Both the position numbers and the translations under genes were made by a program. A stretch of DNA of 64,000 nt from Pseudomonas sp. IPO3778. GTDB lineage: Bacteria; Pseudomonadota; Gammaproteobacteria; Pseudomonadales; Pseudomonadaceae. Where the stretch lies: NCBI RefSeq assembly GCF_013386825.1, contig NZ_JACARC010000030.1, forward strand, positions 124,001 to 188,000, in the 5' to 3' direction. Below, one piece after another: positions 54,254-64,000 of this stretch (the first letter of the stretch is position 1; each line of letters opens with the position of its first letter). Under the pieces are notes generated by a model. It searched no databases. It was not told where the DNA came from and saw only the letters and a program-made list of their open reading frames with translations.

Positions 54254-55447
54254 ATGAACCTTCGCATAATCCTGATATTGGGGGCCTTGAGCGCGTTCGC
54301 GCCGTTGGCCATCGACTTCTACCTGCCGGGCTTCCCGGCCATGGCCGTGGCATTCGGCACCGATGAAAAACATATTCAGCTGACCTTGGCCGTGTACTTC
54401 ACGGGGCTGGCGATCGGCCAGTTGATCTATGGGCCGCTGGCCGACCGTTTTGGCCGGCGCGGGCCGCTGCTCAGCGGTGTCACCCTGTTTACGCTGGCGT
54501 CCTTCGCCTGTGCGTATGCCCCTTCCCTGGACTGGTTGATCGGCGCGCGTTTTGTCCAGGCCCTGGGCGGTTGCGCCGGCATGGTGATCTCCCGGGCGGT
54601 GGTCAGTGACAAGTGCGACGCCGTGGGCTCGGCCAAGGTGTTTTCCCAATTGATGCTGGTCACCGGGCTGGCGCCGATCCTCGCGCCGCTGGCGGGCGGG
54701 GTGATGGTGGGTGTGTGGGGCTGGCAGTCTATATTTCTTGCGTTGACGGCGTTCAGCGTCATGGCGGCCATCGCGGTGGCGGTCGGGTTACCGGAAAGCT
54801 TTCCCGCCCACCAACCGCGCCAGCCGCTGTCGGGTGCATTGCGCCAGTACGGCCGGTTGCTGTCGGACCGGGTGTACCTGGGCTATGCCTTGACCGGTGG
54901 CATCTCGATTGCGGGCATGTTTGCCTACATCGCGGGTTCGCCTTTCGTCTTTATCAAACTCTATGGCGTGCCCGCCGAGCACTATGGCTGGGTCTTTGGC
55001 TCGAACGCTGCGGGTTTTATCCTGGTCGCCCAAGTCAATGCGCGCCTGCTGGCCTCCCGCGGCCCGGCGTTTTTGTTGTCGCGCACGGTGTGGGTCTACC
55101 TGGCGGCGGGCCTGTCGTTGCTGGCCATTACGGCGCTGCGGACTGACGTGTTGTGGCCACTGCTGGTGCCGCTGTTTATCTGCATCGCGAGCCTGGGCTG
55201 CATTTTGCCCAACACCTCGGCCTGCGCCATGAGCGGGCAGGGCGCACGGGCGGGCAGCGCGTCAGCGTTGCTCGGTTGTATTCAGTTCGGCGTGGCGGCG
55301 GGCGCGGCGTCGTTGGTCGGGGTGTTGCACGACGGCACGGCGATGCCGATGGCGATGGTCATCAGCTTGTGTGGCGTGCTGGCCGTAACGTTCGCGATGC
55401 TGACCCGGCGCCTGCAGCGCCAACGGGCACTGCAAACGGCAGAGTGA
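54254..55447 (+). CDS. Bcr/CflA family multidrug MFS transporter
   Basis: 397 residues with 12 predicted helices. The first helix and loop (LGALSAFAPLAIDFYLPGFPAMA) and the motif A segment YGPLADRFGRRGPLL are typical of Bcr/CflA proton-driven exporters of drugs such as bicyclomycin or chloramphenicol. Helix 5 motif TGLAPILAPLAGG is present. The substrate here is not known. Stands alone, convergent with a small gene. Confidence 0.92.
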   Translation: MNLRIILILGALSAFAPLAIDFYLPGFPAMAVAFGTDEKHIQLTLAVYFTGLAIGQLIYGPLADRFGRRGPLLSGVTLFTLASFACAYAPSLDWLIGARFVQALGGCAGMVISRAVVSDKCDAVGSAKVFSQLMLVTGLAPILAPLAGGVMVGVWGWQSIFLALTAFSVMAAIAVAVGLPESFPAHQPRQPLSGALRQYGRLLSDRVYLGYALTGGISIAGMFAYIAGSPFVFIKLYGVPAEHYGWVFGSNAAGFILVAQVNARLLASRGPAFLLSRTVWVYLAAGLSLLAITALRTDVLWPLLVPLFICIASLGCILPNTSACAMSGQGARAGSASALLGCIQFGVAAGAASLVGVLHDGTAMPMAMVISLCGVLAVTFAMLTRRLQRQRALQTAE

Positions 55448-55454
55448 GCGGGTG

Positions 55455-55634
55455 TCAGCCAACAGAGCGCTGCTGGCTTTCGGGGAATCGGTGAGGTGCC
55501 TGGATGCGGGTTTGCAGGGTGTCGGCAAACGCCCGGGCTTCGGCCTCACTGCGGAAGGTAAAGGCGTTGTGGTCGAGACGCACCTGCCATTTGTGGCCTT
55601 CGGATCTTGCTAGCGCTTTTATCAGGATCTTCAT
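55455..55634 (-). CDS. small hypothetical protein (59 aa)
   Basis: 59 residues from the ATG at 55634, which has GAGGAAG seven bases ahead. Basic N-terminus (MKILIKALARSEGHKWQVRLDHNAFTFRSEAEARAFADTL), predicted beta-beta-alpha with no signal. I do not know its family. The start and ribosome site look real; no other evidence. Confidence 0.6.
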   Translation of the reverse strand: MKILIKALARSEGHKWQVRLDHNAFTFRSEAEARAFADTLQTRIQAPHRFPESQQRSVG

Positions 55635-55782
55635 TGCTGACTTCCTCACGTAAAAGATTGCGTGGCAAAGGCCGCCAATATAAACCCGAATGCGCTCACA
55701 AATATGACAAGGATCAAGTCTCTGACTAGCGGTGTCGTCCATTACTCAGGTGAATAACAGACGACACTGACAGATCGTTTGG

Positions 55783-56796
55783 TTAGAACCCTTCCAGCAC
55801 GATTTTGCCCTTGGCCTTGCCGCTTTCCAGCAGTTCGTGGGCGCGGCGCAGGTTGGCCGCATTGATCACGCCAAAGTGCTCGCCCACCGTGGTTTTCAGG
55901 GTGCCGGCGTCGATCAGTTCGGCCACGCGGTTGAGCAGGTTGTGTTGCTCGATCATGTCGGCGGTCTCGAACATCGAGCGGGTGTACATGAACTCCCAAT
56001 GCAGCGACAGGCTCTTGCGCTTGAGTTTGCTGATGTCCAGCGCCTTGGGATCATCAATCAGCGCCAGTTTGCCCTGGGGAATCAGCGCTTCCACCAGTTG
56101 GTCCAGGTGCTGGTCGGTCTGGGTCAGGCTGGCGACGTAGTTCACTTGCGGGTGGCCGGCTTTTTTCAGTTCTTCGCTCAACGGTTGGCTGTGGTCGATC
56201 ACCAGGTCGGCCCCCAGGTCCTTGGCCCACGCTTGGGTTTCCGGGCGGGAGGCGGTGCCGATGACTTTCAGGCCTGTGAGCTGTTTCGCCAGTTGAGTCA
56301 GGATCGATCCCACACCACCGGACGCACCGACAATCAGCAGGCTCTGGCCTTCATCGGCCTTGCCTTCGCGCACTTGCAGGCGTTCGAACAACAACTCCCA
56401 GGCAGTGATGGCGGTCAGTGGCAGGGCCGCAGCGTCGGCGAAACCCAGGGTTTTTGGCATGTGGCCGACGATACGTTCATCCACGGTGTGCAATTCGCTG
56501 TTGCCGCCGGGGCGTACCAGGGAGCCGGCGTAGAACACCTTGTCGCCCACCTTGAACAGGCTGACTTCGCTGCCCACGGCCTTGACCACGCCGGCCACGT
56601 CCCAGCCCAGCACTTTGGCGGCGCCGTTTTCCGGGGCGACGTTCTGGCGCACCTTGGTGTCCACCGGGTTCACCGAGATGGCTTTGACTTCCACCAACAG
56701 GTCGCGGGGGCCGGCGACCGGTTCTGGCAGTTCGATGTCTTGCAGGGATTTTGGATCGTTGATGGGCAATGCGGCGTAGTAGGCGATGGCTTTCAT
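55783..56796 (-). CDS. zinc-type alcohol dehydrogenase / quinone-reductase-like protein
   Basis: 337 residues from the ATG at 56796. Medium-chain dehydrogenase: GroES-like N-terminal half (VKAISVNPVDTKVRQNV, GWDVAGVV), cofactor loop LLIVGASGGVGSILTQLAKQLTG. The Cys/His zinc ligands of true alcohol dehydrogenases are not seen, so it fits the NADPH:quinone reductase (ZADH1-like) branch. It follows the ABM gene by 28 bases, and both face away from a LysR gene, which probably controls them. Confidence 0.88.
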   Translation of the reverse strand: MKAIAYYAALPINDPKSLQDIELPEPVAGPRDLLVEVKAISVNPVDTKVRQNVAPENGAAKVLGWDVAGVVKAVGSEVSLFKVGDKVFYAGSLVRPGGNSELHTVDERIVGHMPKTLGFADAAALPLTAITAWELLFERLQVREGKADEGQSLLIVGASGGVGSILTQLAKQLTGLKVIGTASRPETQAWAKDLGADLVIDHSQPLSEELKKAGHPQVNYVASLTQTDQHLDQLVEALIPQGKLALIDDPKALDISKLKRKSLSLHWEFMYTRSMFETADMIEQHNLLNRVAELIDAGTLKTTVGEHFGVINAANLRRAHELLESGKAKGKIVLEGF

Positions 56797-56824
56797 GAGG
56801 GTTTCCAAAAAAGGGGGCAGTGGG

Positions 56825-57118
56825 TCAGGCAAGAAACTTCAGGCGCTTGAGGTCGAAATGCTCGAGCACGTCGGCAGCCTTGGCGCGGAAGTTCTGGATG
56901 TGGGCGCTCTGGTCGTGGTCGGCCAGTGCGGCGTCGTCGCTCCAGCGTTCGAGCATGTAGAAGGTCTCGGGGTGTTGCAGGTCCTGGTGCAGGTCGTACT
57001 GCTGGCAGCCGGCTTCGACGCGGGTCGGTTCCAGCAGCTCGCGCAGCAAGGTTTCCAGGGTGGCGTGTTGGCCGGGTTTGGCGATCAGCGTGGCGATGAC
57101 GTTAAAGGCAGCGGACAT
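56825..57118 (-). CDS. ABM-domain putative monooxygenase
   Basis: 97 residues. Antibiotic-biosynthesis-monooxygenase fold: VIATLIAKPGQHATLETLLRELLEPTRVEAGCQQYDLHQD and FYMLERWSDDAALADHDQSAHI. Small dimeric proteins of this family oxidise quinols or act in stress. With the reductase gene behind it, a quinone- or aldehyde-detoxifying pair is a reasonable guess. Divergent from the LysR gene, 117 bases away. Confidence 0.88.
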   Translation of the reverse strand: MSAAFNVIATLIAKPGQHATLETLLRELLEPTRVEAGCQQYDLHQDLQHPETFYMLERWSDDAALADHDQSAHIQNFRAKAADVLEHFDLKRLKFLA

Positions 57119-57235
57119 ATTCGACTCCAGACACGTGATGAACGGGATGGACAGATGATTGGCTATTTCTCTCGAAGATAAAACCCGCTAAAAGAGCAGT
57201 CTCTTTCAATGTTTTTTTGATAATAGGCGGTCAGC

Positions 57236-58165
57236 GTGCTGCGCTTTGATGACTTGCAGTTGTTTGTACGTGCGGCAGACCTGGGCAGCCTCTCGGCGGC
57301 AGCGCGAGTCATGGACATGTCGGCGGCGGTGGCCAGCGCCGCGTTGAAGCGCATCGAACAGCAACTGGGGGCGCGCTTGTTGGCGCGCTCTACCCGTAGC
57401 CTGCGCCTGACGGCCGAGGGTGAAGGCTTTCTGGAGTACGCCCGGGCCGCCTTGAGCAGCCTGGACGAAGGCCGGCGGTTACTGGCCAGCGGCCAGGACC
57501 AGGTCAGCGGGGTGCTGCAACTGTCGGCACCGTCGGATTTCGGCCGCAACCAGTTGCTGCCCTGGCTCGATGAGTTCCAGCGCGAATACCCCGAGCTGAG
57601 TGTGCGCCTGCTGTTGGGCGACCGGATTGCCGACCTGTTCCGCCAGCCGGTGGACATCGCCCTGCGCTACGGCGAACCCGAAGACTCCAGCCTGATCGCG
57701 TTGCCCATCGCCCCCGACAACTACCGCGTGCTCTGCGCCGCCCCCAGCTACCTGGCACGGCATGGCGAACCCCGCCATCTGGAGCAACTGACCCAGCACA
57801 ACTGCCTGCTGTATATGCTCGGCAGCCGGGTGCACGACCATTGGGGGTTCAGCGATGGCAAACGTGACGTCAGCCTGACGGTGACCGGCGACCGCTTCAG
57901 TGACGACGCCGATGTGGTGCGCCGCTGGGCCGTGGCCGGGGTGGGTATTGCCTACAAATCCTGGCTGGACGTGAGCAGCGATGTGCTGGCAGGGCGACTG
58001 CGCCTGATCCTGCCGGAGCTGCGGGGCGAGCGTACGCCACTCAATCTGTTATGCGCCCATCGTGCGCAACTGAGCAAGCCGATCAATCTTCTGCGGGAAA
58101 TGCTCGTTGCCCGCTGTGCGAGATTGACTGCGCAGTTGCCGGAGCGATCTGCCTCTACACCATAA
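57236..58165 (+). CDS. LysR-family transcriptional regulator
   Basis: 309 residues from a GTG at 57236. N-terminal winged HTH (DDLQLFVRAADLGSLSAAARVMDMSAAVASAALKRIEQQLGARLLARSTRSLRLT), C-terminal type-2 periplasmic-binding-like effector domain (FGRNQLLPWLDEFQREYPELSVRLLLGDRIADL). LysR proteins usually act on the divergent operon, here ABM plus reductase. The effector is unknown. The ribosome site (AGGCGG) is moderate. Confidence 0.9.
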   Translation: MLRFDDLQLFVRAADLGSLSAAARVMDMSAAVASAALKRIEQQLGARLLARSTRSLRLTAEGEGFLEYARAALSSLDEGRRLLASGQDQVSGVLQLSAPSDFGRNQLLPWLDEFQREYPELSVRLLLGDRIADLFRQPVDIALRYGEPEDSSLIALPIAPDNYRVLCAAPSYLARHGEPRHLEQLTQHNCLLYMLGSRVHDHWGFSDGKRDVSLTVTGDRFSDDADVVRRWAVAGVGIAYKSWLDVSSDVLAGRLRLILPELRGERTPLNLLCAHRAQLSKPINLLREMLVARCARLTAQLPERSASTP

Positions 58166-58303
58166 CCCCGGGAATATAGGGAAATTTCCTTCAGTCCTTG
58201 TCCTTGGTTGTGCTGTAAGACGGCACGGAACCCGGCTTTTTCACGCTTATACTTTTGCCCGAACCGCAGCAGACGAATGCTTCAACAGGGAGTGAATGAG
58301 CAC

Positions 58304-59946
<1,643 letters not shown>

Positions 59947-60139
59947 TTATAAATTCTCATCAGGTGCAATGGCGGCATTCTACAGGCGCACGCCGAAATA
60001 ATCGGCAAAACCTGACCAAGCGGTGAGCATCCGCAGGCGTCGTGCAAGCAGTGCGTGAACTAAGGTGTAACGAAACGTTAGCGGTGTGGTGCAGTCTGTA
60101 CCCCATCAATGACTGATTTGCTGCACTAAAAGGCCCGGA

Positions 60140-61228
60140 ATGCTCACATCCCTCAAGCAAGAAAAATTCATGCTGCTGGCGCTGATTGCCGCCATTGCGG
60201 CCTACCCGCTGGAGCACTGGATGCTGCACAGCGGGCAGACGGTGGCGCTGCTGGGCGGCCTTGCGCTGATCGGTTTTATCGTCGTGGCCTCGATGCGCGT
60301 CGCCCATCACGCCGAGCAACTGGCGGAAAAGGTCGGCGACCCCTACGGCACCATGATCCTGACCCTCGCCGCCGTTTTGGTGGAAGTGGTGATTCTGGCG
60401 ATCATGATGAGTAACGAGCCCTCGCCGACCCTGGTGCGCGACACCATCTATTCGGCGGTGATGCTCGACATCAACGGCATCCTTGGCCTGGCTGCGCTGA
60501 TGGGCGGGATCAAGCACGGCGAACAGTCCTACAACGACGACTCGGCACGGAGCTACAGCGTGATGATCCTCACGGCCATGGGGGTGTCGATGGTCGTGCC
60601 GGAATTTATCCCCGAGGCCGACTGGAAAATTTACTCGGCCTTCACCATCGGCGCGATGGTGGTGCTCTATACCCTGTTCCTGCGGATGCAGGTGGGGCCT
60701 CACAGTTATTTCTTCAGCTACAGCTACCCGGAAAAGCGCCGCAAGAAACAGCCGGAAGAAGAGTCGCCGCCGATCAACCTGGCGTTCTCCATCGCAACTC
60801 TGGTGTTTGGCGTGATCGTGATTGGCGCGTTGGCTGAAGTGATGTCCAAGACCCTCGACCTGGGCCTGGAAGGCACGGGCGCTCCACCGGTGATCACGGC
60901 GATCATCGTGGCCGCAATTTCCGCCGCCCCGGAGATTTTGACCGCATTGCGCGCGGCGCTGGCCAACCGTATGCAATCGGTGGTGAACATCGCGCTGGGT
61001 GCGTCGCTGTCGACGGTGATTTTGACCGTGCCGGTGATGGAAGCCATGGCCTTGTACACCGGCCAACCGTTTCAGATGGCGATGACGCCGGTGCAGACGG
61101 TGATGGTGTTTATCACGTTGATCGTGAGCGCGATCAACCTCAACGATGGCGAAACCAACGCCATCGAAGGGATGACCCACTTTGTGTTGTTTGCGACGTT
61201 TATCATGCTGTCGCTACTGGGGTTGTAA
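60140..61228 (+). CDS. chaA: Ca2+/H+ antiporter (ChaA-like)
   Basis: 362 residues, 10-11 hydrophobic helices. The two alpha-repeats of the CaCA family carry their acidic residues: DPYGTMILTLAAVLVEVVILAIM and AIISAAPEILTALRAAL. A charged cytoplasmic loop (PEKRRKKQPEEESPP) lies between the halves. Exchanges Ca2+ (or Na+/K+ in E. coli ChaA) for protons at the inner membrane. No operator or riboswitch seen upstream. Confidence 0.9.
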   Translation: MLTSLKQEKFMLLALIAAIAAYPLEHWMLHSGQTVALLGGLALIGFIVVASMRVAHHAEQLAEKVGDPYGTMILTLAAVLVEVVILAIMMSNEPSPTLVRDTIYSAVMLDINGILGLAALMGGIKHGEQSYNDDSARSYSVMILTAMGVSMVVPEFIPEADWKIYSAFTIGAMVVLYTLFLRMQVGPHSYFFSYSYPEKRRKKQPEEESPPINLAFSIATLVFGVIVIGALAEVMSKTLDLGLEGTGAPPVITAIIVAAISAAPEILTALRAALANRMQSVVNIALGASLSTVILTVPVMEAMALYTGQPFQMAMTPVQTVMVFITLIVSAINLNDGETNAIEGMTHFVLFATFIMLSLLGL

Positions 61229-61248
61229 TTTTTCCTGAGTACACCGCT

Positions 61249-61350
61249 GATCAAATGTGGGAGCTGGCTTGCCTGCGATAGCATCACCTCGGTGCAACTG
61301 AAAGACCGAGGTGATGCTATCGCGGGCAAGCCCGGCTCCCACATTTGATC
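61249..61350. repeat. REPIN forming one long near-perfect hairpin
   Basis: Outer GATCAAATGTGGGAGC (61249-61264) has its exact complement at 61335-61350. The inner GATAGCATCACCTCGGT is also complementary to its partner, leaving a loop of about 11 bases. Between chaA and the 8-oxoguanine deaminase gene. Confidence 0.9.
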
Positions 61351-61360
61351 TGTGCCTGGC

Positions 61361-62719
61361 TTAGATCCCGCTGATCAGCGCCCGCGCCGCCTGGCTGTGA
61401 TCGGCGATCAACCCCTTCAGATCCAGGCCCTCGACCTGCCCGTCGATCACCCGCCATTTGCCGCCGACCATCACCCGGTCCGCCCGATCGGCGCCGCACA
61501 GCAGCAGTGCCGAAATCGGGTCGTGGCTGCCGGAGAAGCGCAGCTCATCGAGTTTGAACAACGCCAGGTCGGCCTGTTTGCCGACGGCCAGTTCGCCGAT
61601 ATCGCTGCGGCCGAGTAACTGCGCCGAGCCCTTTGTCGCCCAACCTAACACCAGCTCCGGGGTGATCTTCTCTGCCCCGTAACGCAGGCGCTGGATGTAC
61701 AGGGCCTGGCGTGTTTCCAGGATCATGTTCGACGCATCGTTGGACGCCGAGCCGTCCACGCCCAGGCCAATCGGTGCGCCAGCGGCGAGCAGGTCCAGGG
61801 TCGGGCATATCCCGGAAGCCAGGCGCATGTTGGAGCTCGGGCAATGGCAGATCCCGGTTCCGGCAGCGCCCAGGCGTGCGATTTCTTCCGGGTTGAAGTG
61901 AATGCCATGGGCCAGCCAGGTACGCGGGCCCAACCAGCCGACGCTGTCGAGGTAGTCCACGGTACGCAGGCCGAAACGCTGCAGGCAGAAGTCTTCTTCG
62001 TCGAGGGTCTCCGCCAGGTGCGTGTGCAGGCGCACGTCGAGGTTGTTCGCCAGTTCGGCGCTGGCTTCCATGATTTCCGGGGTGACGGAAAACGGGGAGC
62101 AGGGCGCCAGGGCGATCTGGATTTGCGCGCCGTCGCCGCGCTCATGGTACTGGCGGATCAGGCGGCGGCTGTCTTCCAGAATCACTTCGCCCTGTTGCAC
62201 GGTTTGCTGCGGTGGCAGCCCGCCGTCGGCTTCGCCCAGGCTCATGGAACCGCGGGTGAGCATGGCGCGCATGCCCAGTTCGCGCACGCTGTCGACTTGC
62301 ACGTCGATCGCCTGTTCCAGCCCGTCGGGGAACAGGTAGTGGTGGTCCGCCGCCGTGGTGCAGCCTGAGAGCAGCAACTCAGCGAGGGCGACTTTGGAGG
62401 CGAGTGCGAGTTTTTCCGGGGTGAGTCGGGCCCACACGGGATATAGGGTTTTCAACCAGGGAAACAGCGGCTGGTTAACCACCGGCGCCCAGGCGCGGGT
62501 CAGGGTTTGGTAGAAGTGATGGTGGGTGTTGATCAGCCCCGGCAGCACCACATGCTCACGGGCATCGAACACTTGTCCACAGGGCACGGCGGGTTCTTGG
62601 CCCCAGCCCAGCACTTCGGTGATGACACCGTCTTGCAGCACCAGGCCGCCACGGGCATCGAGGCCATTGGCAGTGAAAATCGCGAGGGGGTTTTTTAACC
62701 AGATACGGGTCGCAGGCAT
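61361..62719 (-). CDS. 8-oxoguanine deaminase (Pa0142-like)
   Basis: 452 residues of the amidohydrolase superfamily. Metal ligands LINTHHHFYQ, LHTHLAETLDEE, LAHGIHF and VDGSASNDASN are all present. The Pa0142 subgroup deaminates 8-oxoguanine to urate, removing an oxidised base; guanine or isocytosine are weaker substrates. Only family knowledge supports the exact substrate. Another purine deaminase lies 2 kb away in the same direction. Confidence 0.88.
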   Translation of the reverse strand: MPATRIWLKNPLAIFTANGLDARGGLVLQDGVITEVLGWGQEPAVPCGQVFDAREHVVLPGLINTHHHFYQTLTRAWAPVVNQPLFPWLKTLYPVWARLTPEKLALASKVALAELLLSGCTTAADHHYLFPDGLEQAIDVQVDSVRELGMRAMLTRGSMSLGEADGGLPPQQTVQQGEVILEDSRRLIRQYHERGDGAQIQIALAPCSPFSVTPEIMEASAELANNLDVRLHTHLAETLDEEDFCLQRFGLRTVDYLDSVGWLGPRTWLAHGIHFNPEEIARLGAAGTGICHCPSSNMRLASGICPTLDLLAAGAPIGLGVDGSASNDASNMILETRQALYIQRLRYGAEKITPELVLGWATKGSAQLLGRSDIGELAVGKQADLALFKLDELRFSGSHDPISALLLCGADRADRVMVGGKWRVIDGQVEGLDLKGLIADHSQAARALISGI

Positions 62720-62823
62720 TGGCCGGCTCCTCTGAATGATGGGTTCAGGTTTGCCAGCTCAGTGTTGCCCTGTCTGCTGATCCAGGGTCGCCCGGGGAGG
62801 GCGAGGTGCGCAGTTTACGTGTG

Positions 62824-62857
62824 GATCGTTATCGACGGCAATCGGTCGATAACGATC
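62824..62857. repeat. 13-bp perfect inverted repeat downstream of the SDR gene
   Basis: GATCGTTATCGAC (62824-62836) and its exact complement (62845-62857), with 8 bases between. Ten bases after the SDR stop on the minus strand. No T-run, so either a weak terminator or a protein site. Confidence 0.55.
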
Positions 62858-62866
62858 CCGGGGTTT

Positions 62867-63553
62867 TTACCAGGCGATGGTGTCGCCCTTGTAGTCCACA
62901 AAGTGATGGCCGCCCTTACCGGTGTAGGCATTCACCTGGTCGACCAGGCCGCGCACGCTGGTGGGCACATCGATGTGGGCGTTTTCGCCGCCCATGTCGG
63001 TTTTCACCCAGCCCGGGTGCAACGACAGCACGGTCAGTTTCTGATCGCCCAACTGGGTGACGAAACTGTTGGTCATGGAGTTGAGGGCGGCCTTGCTGGC
63101 TTTGTACAGGGCCAGGTCCGAGCCGTCGGGGATGGTGACGCTGCCCAGGATTGAACTCATGAAGGCCAGCACGCCAGTGCCCGGGCGGATCTGCCCGACA
63201 AAACGCTGGGCCAGGTTGATCGGTGCCACGGCGTTGGTGAAGAACAGTTGGCCGACTTCAGCCAGGGTGGCGTGGCCCGGTTCCTGATTGGCCGGCCCTT
63301 TGACGCCGGCGTTGACGAACAGCAGGTCGAAGGTTTTTGCCTTGAGGCGCTGGCTCAGGGCGATCACGGCCTGCTGGTCATCCATGTCGAGCTTTTCGAT
63401 CTGCACCGGGCCCAGGGCTTTCAAGGCATCGGCCTTTTGCGGATCGCGCACGGTGGCGGTTACGTCCCAGCCGTCCGCCAGCAGTTGCTTGGCCAGGCCA
63501 AGGCCCAGGCCCCGGGAGGCTCCGATAATCAGTGCGGTTTTTGAAGTGGACAT
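62867..63553 (-). CDS. short-chain dehydrogenase/reductase
   Basis: 228 residues from the ATG at 63553 (AGGAAG upstream). Classical SDR: cofactor loop IGASRGLGLGL, VNAGV, Ser in FMSSILGSV and YKASK with catalytic Tyr/Lys. Substrate unknown. It follows the MerR regulator by 26 bases, so it is probably part of the regulator's own stress response. Confidence 0.9.
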   Translation of the reverse strand: MSTSKTALIIGASRGLGLGLAKQLLADGWDVTATVRDPQKADALKALGPVQIEKLDMDDQQAVIALSQRLKAKTFDLLFVNAGVKGPANQEPGHATLAEVGQLFFTNAVAPINLAQRFVGQIRPGTGVLAFMSSILGSVTIPDGSDLALYKASKAALNSMTNSFVTQLGDQKLTVLSLHPGWVKTDMGGENAHIDVPTSVRGLVDQVNAYTGKGGHHFVDYKGDTIAW

Positions 63554-63579
63554 GAATGGCTTCCTTTGACAGTGGAGGT

Positions 63580-63930
63580 TCACGGGTTCAGTGGACAACG
63601 CTGGCCGAGTCTTTGCTGCAACTCTTGGCGCAGTTGGTCGAGTTCGGTGATGCGGGTTTCGATCAGGTTGAGCTTGTCTTGCAGCAATTGCGTGACAGCG
63701 CTGTCGGGGTCTGGCGCTTGCCATAACGCGCTGACGCTGCTGCCGATTTCACCGAGGCTGAAACCCAGGCGCTGGGCGGTCTTGATGTACAGCACCAGTT
63801 GCACCATGTCGGCGGGGTAGTCGCGGTAACCGTTGGCGCTGCGTTGCGCGGCAATCAAGCCGCGCTGCTCATAGAAGCGCAGGGTGTCACGGCTGACCTG
63901 GCTGGCCTGGGCTAATTCGCCGATACGCAT
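63580..63930 (-). CDS. MerR-family regulator
   Basis: 116 residues. N-terminal HTH (MRIGELAQASQVSRDTLRFYEQRGLIAAQRSANGYRDYPADMV) and a dimer helix (LLQDKLNLIETRITELDQLRQELQQRL). The only Cys is near the end (QRCPLNP), so it does not look like a metal sensor of the CueR kind; an aldehyde- or oxidant-type sensor is possible. A MerR-type promoter lies just upstream (63950-63980). Confidence 0.88.
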   Translation of the reverse strand: MRIGELAQASQVSRDTLRFYEQRGLIAAQRSANGYRDYPADMVQLVLYIKTAQRLGFSLGEIGSSVSALWQAPDPDSAVTQLLQDKLNLIETRITELDQLRQELQQRLGQRCPLNP

Positions 63931-63949
63931 GTCGAGGGCTCGAAGGGGC

Positions 63950-63980
63950 TTGACCCTGGAGCATACTCCAGGCTTTAGCG
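63950..63980 (+). promoter_or_regulatory. MerR-type promoter with dyad, reading off the right edge
   Basis: TTGACC at 63950-63955, a 19-base spacer holding the dyad CCTGGAG-CATA-CTCCAGG (63955-63972), then TTAGCG as a -10. This over-long spacer is the mark of promoters that MerR-family activators untwist. It reads rightward, away from the merR gene, so the target gene probably starts just past 64000. Confidence 0.65.
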
Positions 63981-64000
63981 TGCTGGCTTCTCGAATTGAA

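Overview
The window looks like chromosomal DNA of a Pseudomonas of the P. fluorescens group. Coding density and GC are high. The order retS-purD-purH-fis-dusB-(DUF3426)-prmA-accC-accB-aroQ-(chemoreceptor)-gcbA-(DUF2333)-(Nudix)-(SUI1)-speA matches a conserved Pseudomonas block. REP/REPIN palindromes of the kind common in P. fluorescens sit between many genes. I see no rRNA, tRNA, insertion sequence, prophage or CRISPR array.

Region by region. 1-20.8 kb: conserved core with the RetS hybrid kinase (3' end off the left edge), purine synthesis (purD, purH), fis-dusB, fatty-acid initiation (accB-accC with aroQ), a chemoreceptor, the diguanylate cyclase GcbA and arginine decarboxylase. 20.8-26.7 kb: accessory genes: a lipoprotein esterase, a MATE exporter, a DUF6124-type gene behind a strikingly structured leader, a small membrane protein, a MazG-like protein with CmoM, and two DUF4136 lipoproteins. 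26.7-45.5 kb: an adhesion island with a complete Tad/Flp pilus system (flp, rcpC, rcpA, tadZ, tadA-D, tadE-like, tadG-like, prepilin peptidase fppA), its PprA/PprB two-component pair, a lone receiver protein, an orphan TpsB outer-membrane transporter and a lipoprotein with a (GGGT)n tract. 45.7-49.4 kb: MaoC hydratase and long-form FabG divergent from a thiolase. 49.6-54.2 kb: a RIO1-type kinase and a copper set (cueR, copA, copZ) with two CueR-type operators. 54.2-64 kb: a Bcr/CflA exporter, a quinone-reductase-like enzyme with an ABM-domain protein under a divergent LysR regulator, an ArsR regulator, adenine deaminase, a Ca2+/H+ antiporter, 8-oxoguanine deaminase, and a MerR regulator with an SDR.

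Working together: RetS, GcbA, PprAB and the Tad/TpsB/GGGT-lipoprotein island all bear on the switch between motile and attached life. The points I would follow first are (i) the leader of the DUF6124 gene, where several mutually exclusive pairings and a potential ribosome-binding-site clamp can be read directly; (ii) short motifs (TAGTAGGAAAG and ACTAATAC) shared among the upstream regions of pprB, rcpC/flp and the GGGT-lipoprotein gene, candidates for PprB operators; and (iii) the TpsB transporter without a TpsA next to the repeat lipoprotein.
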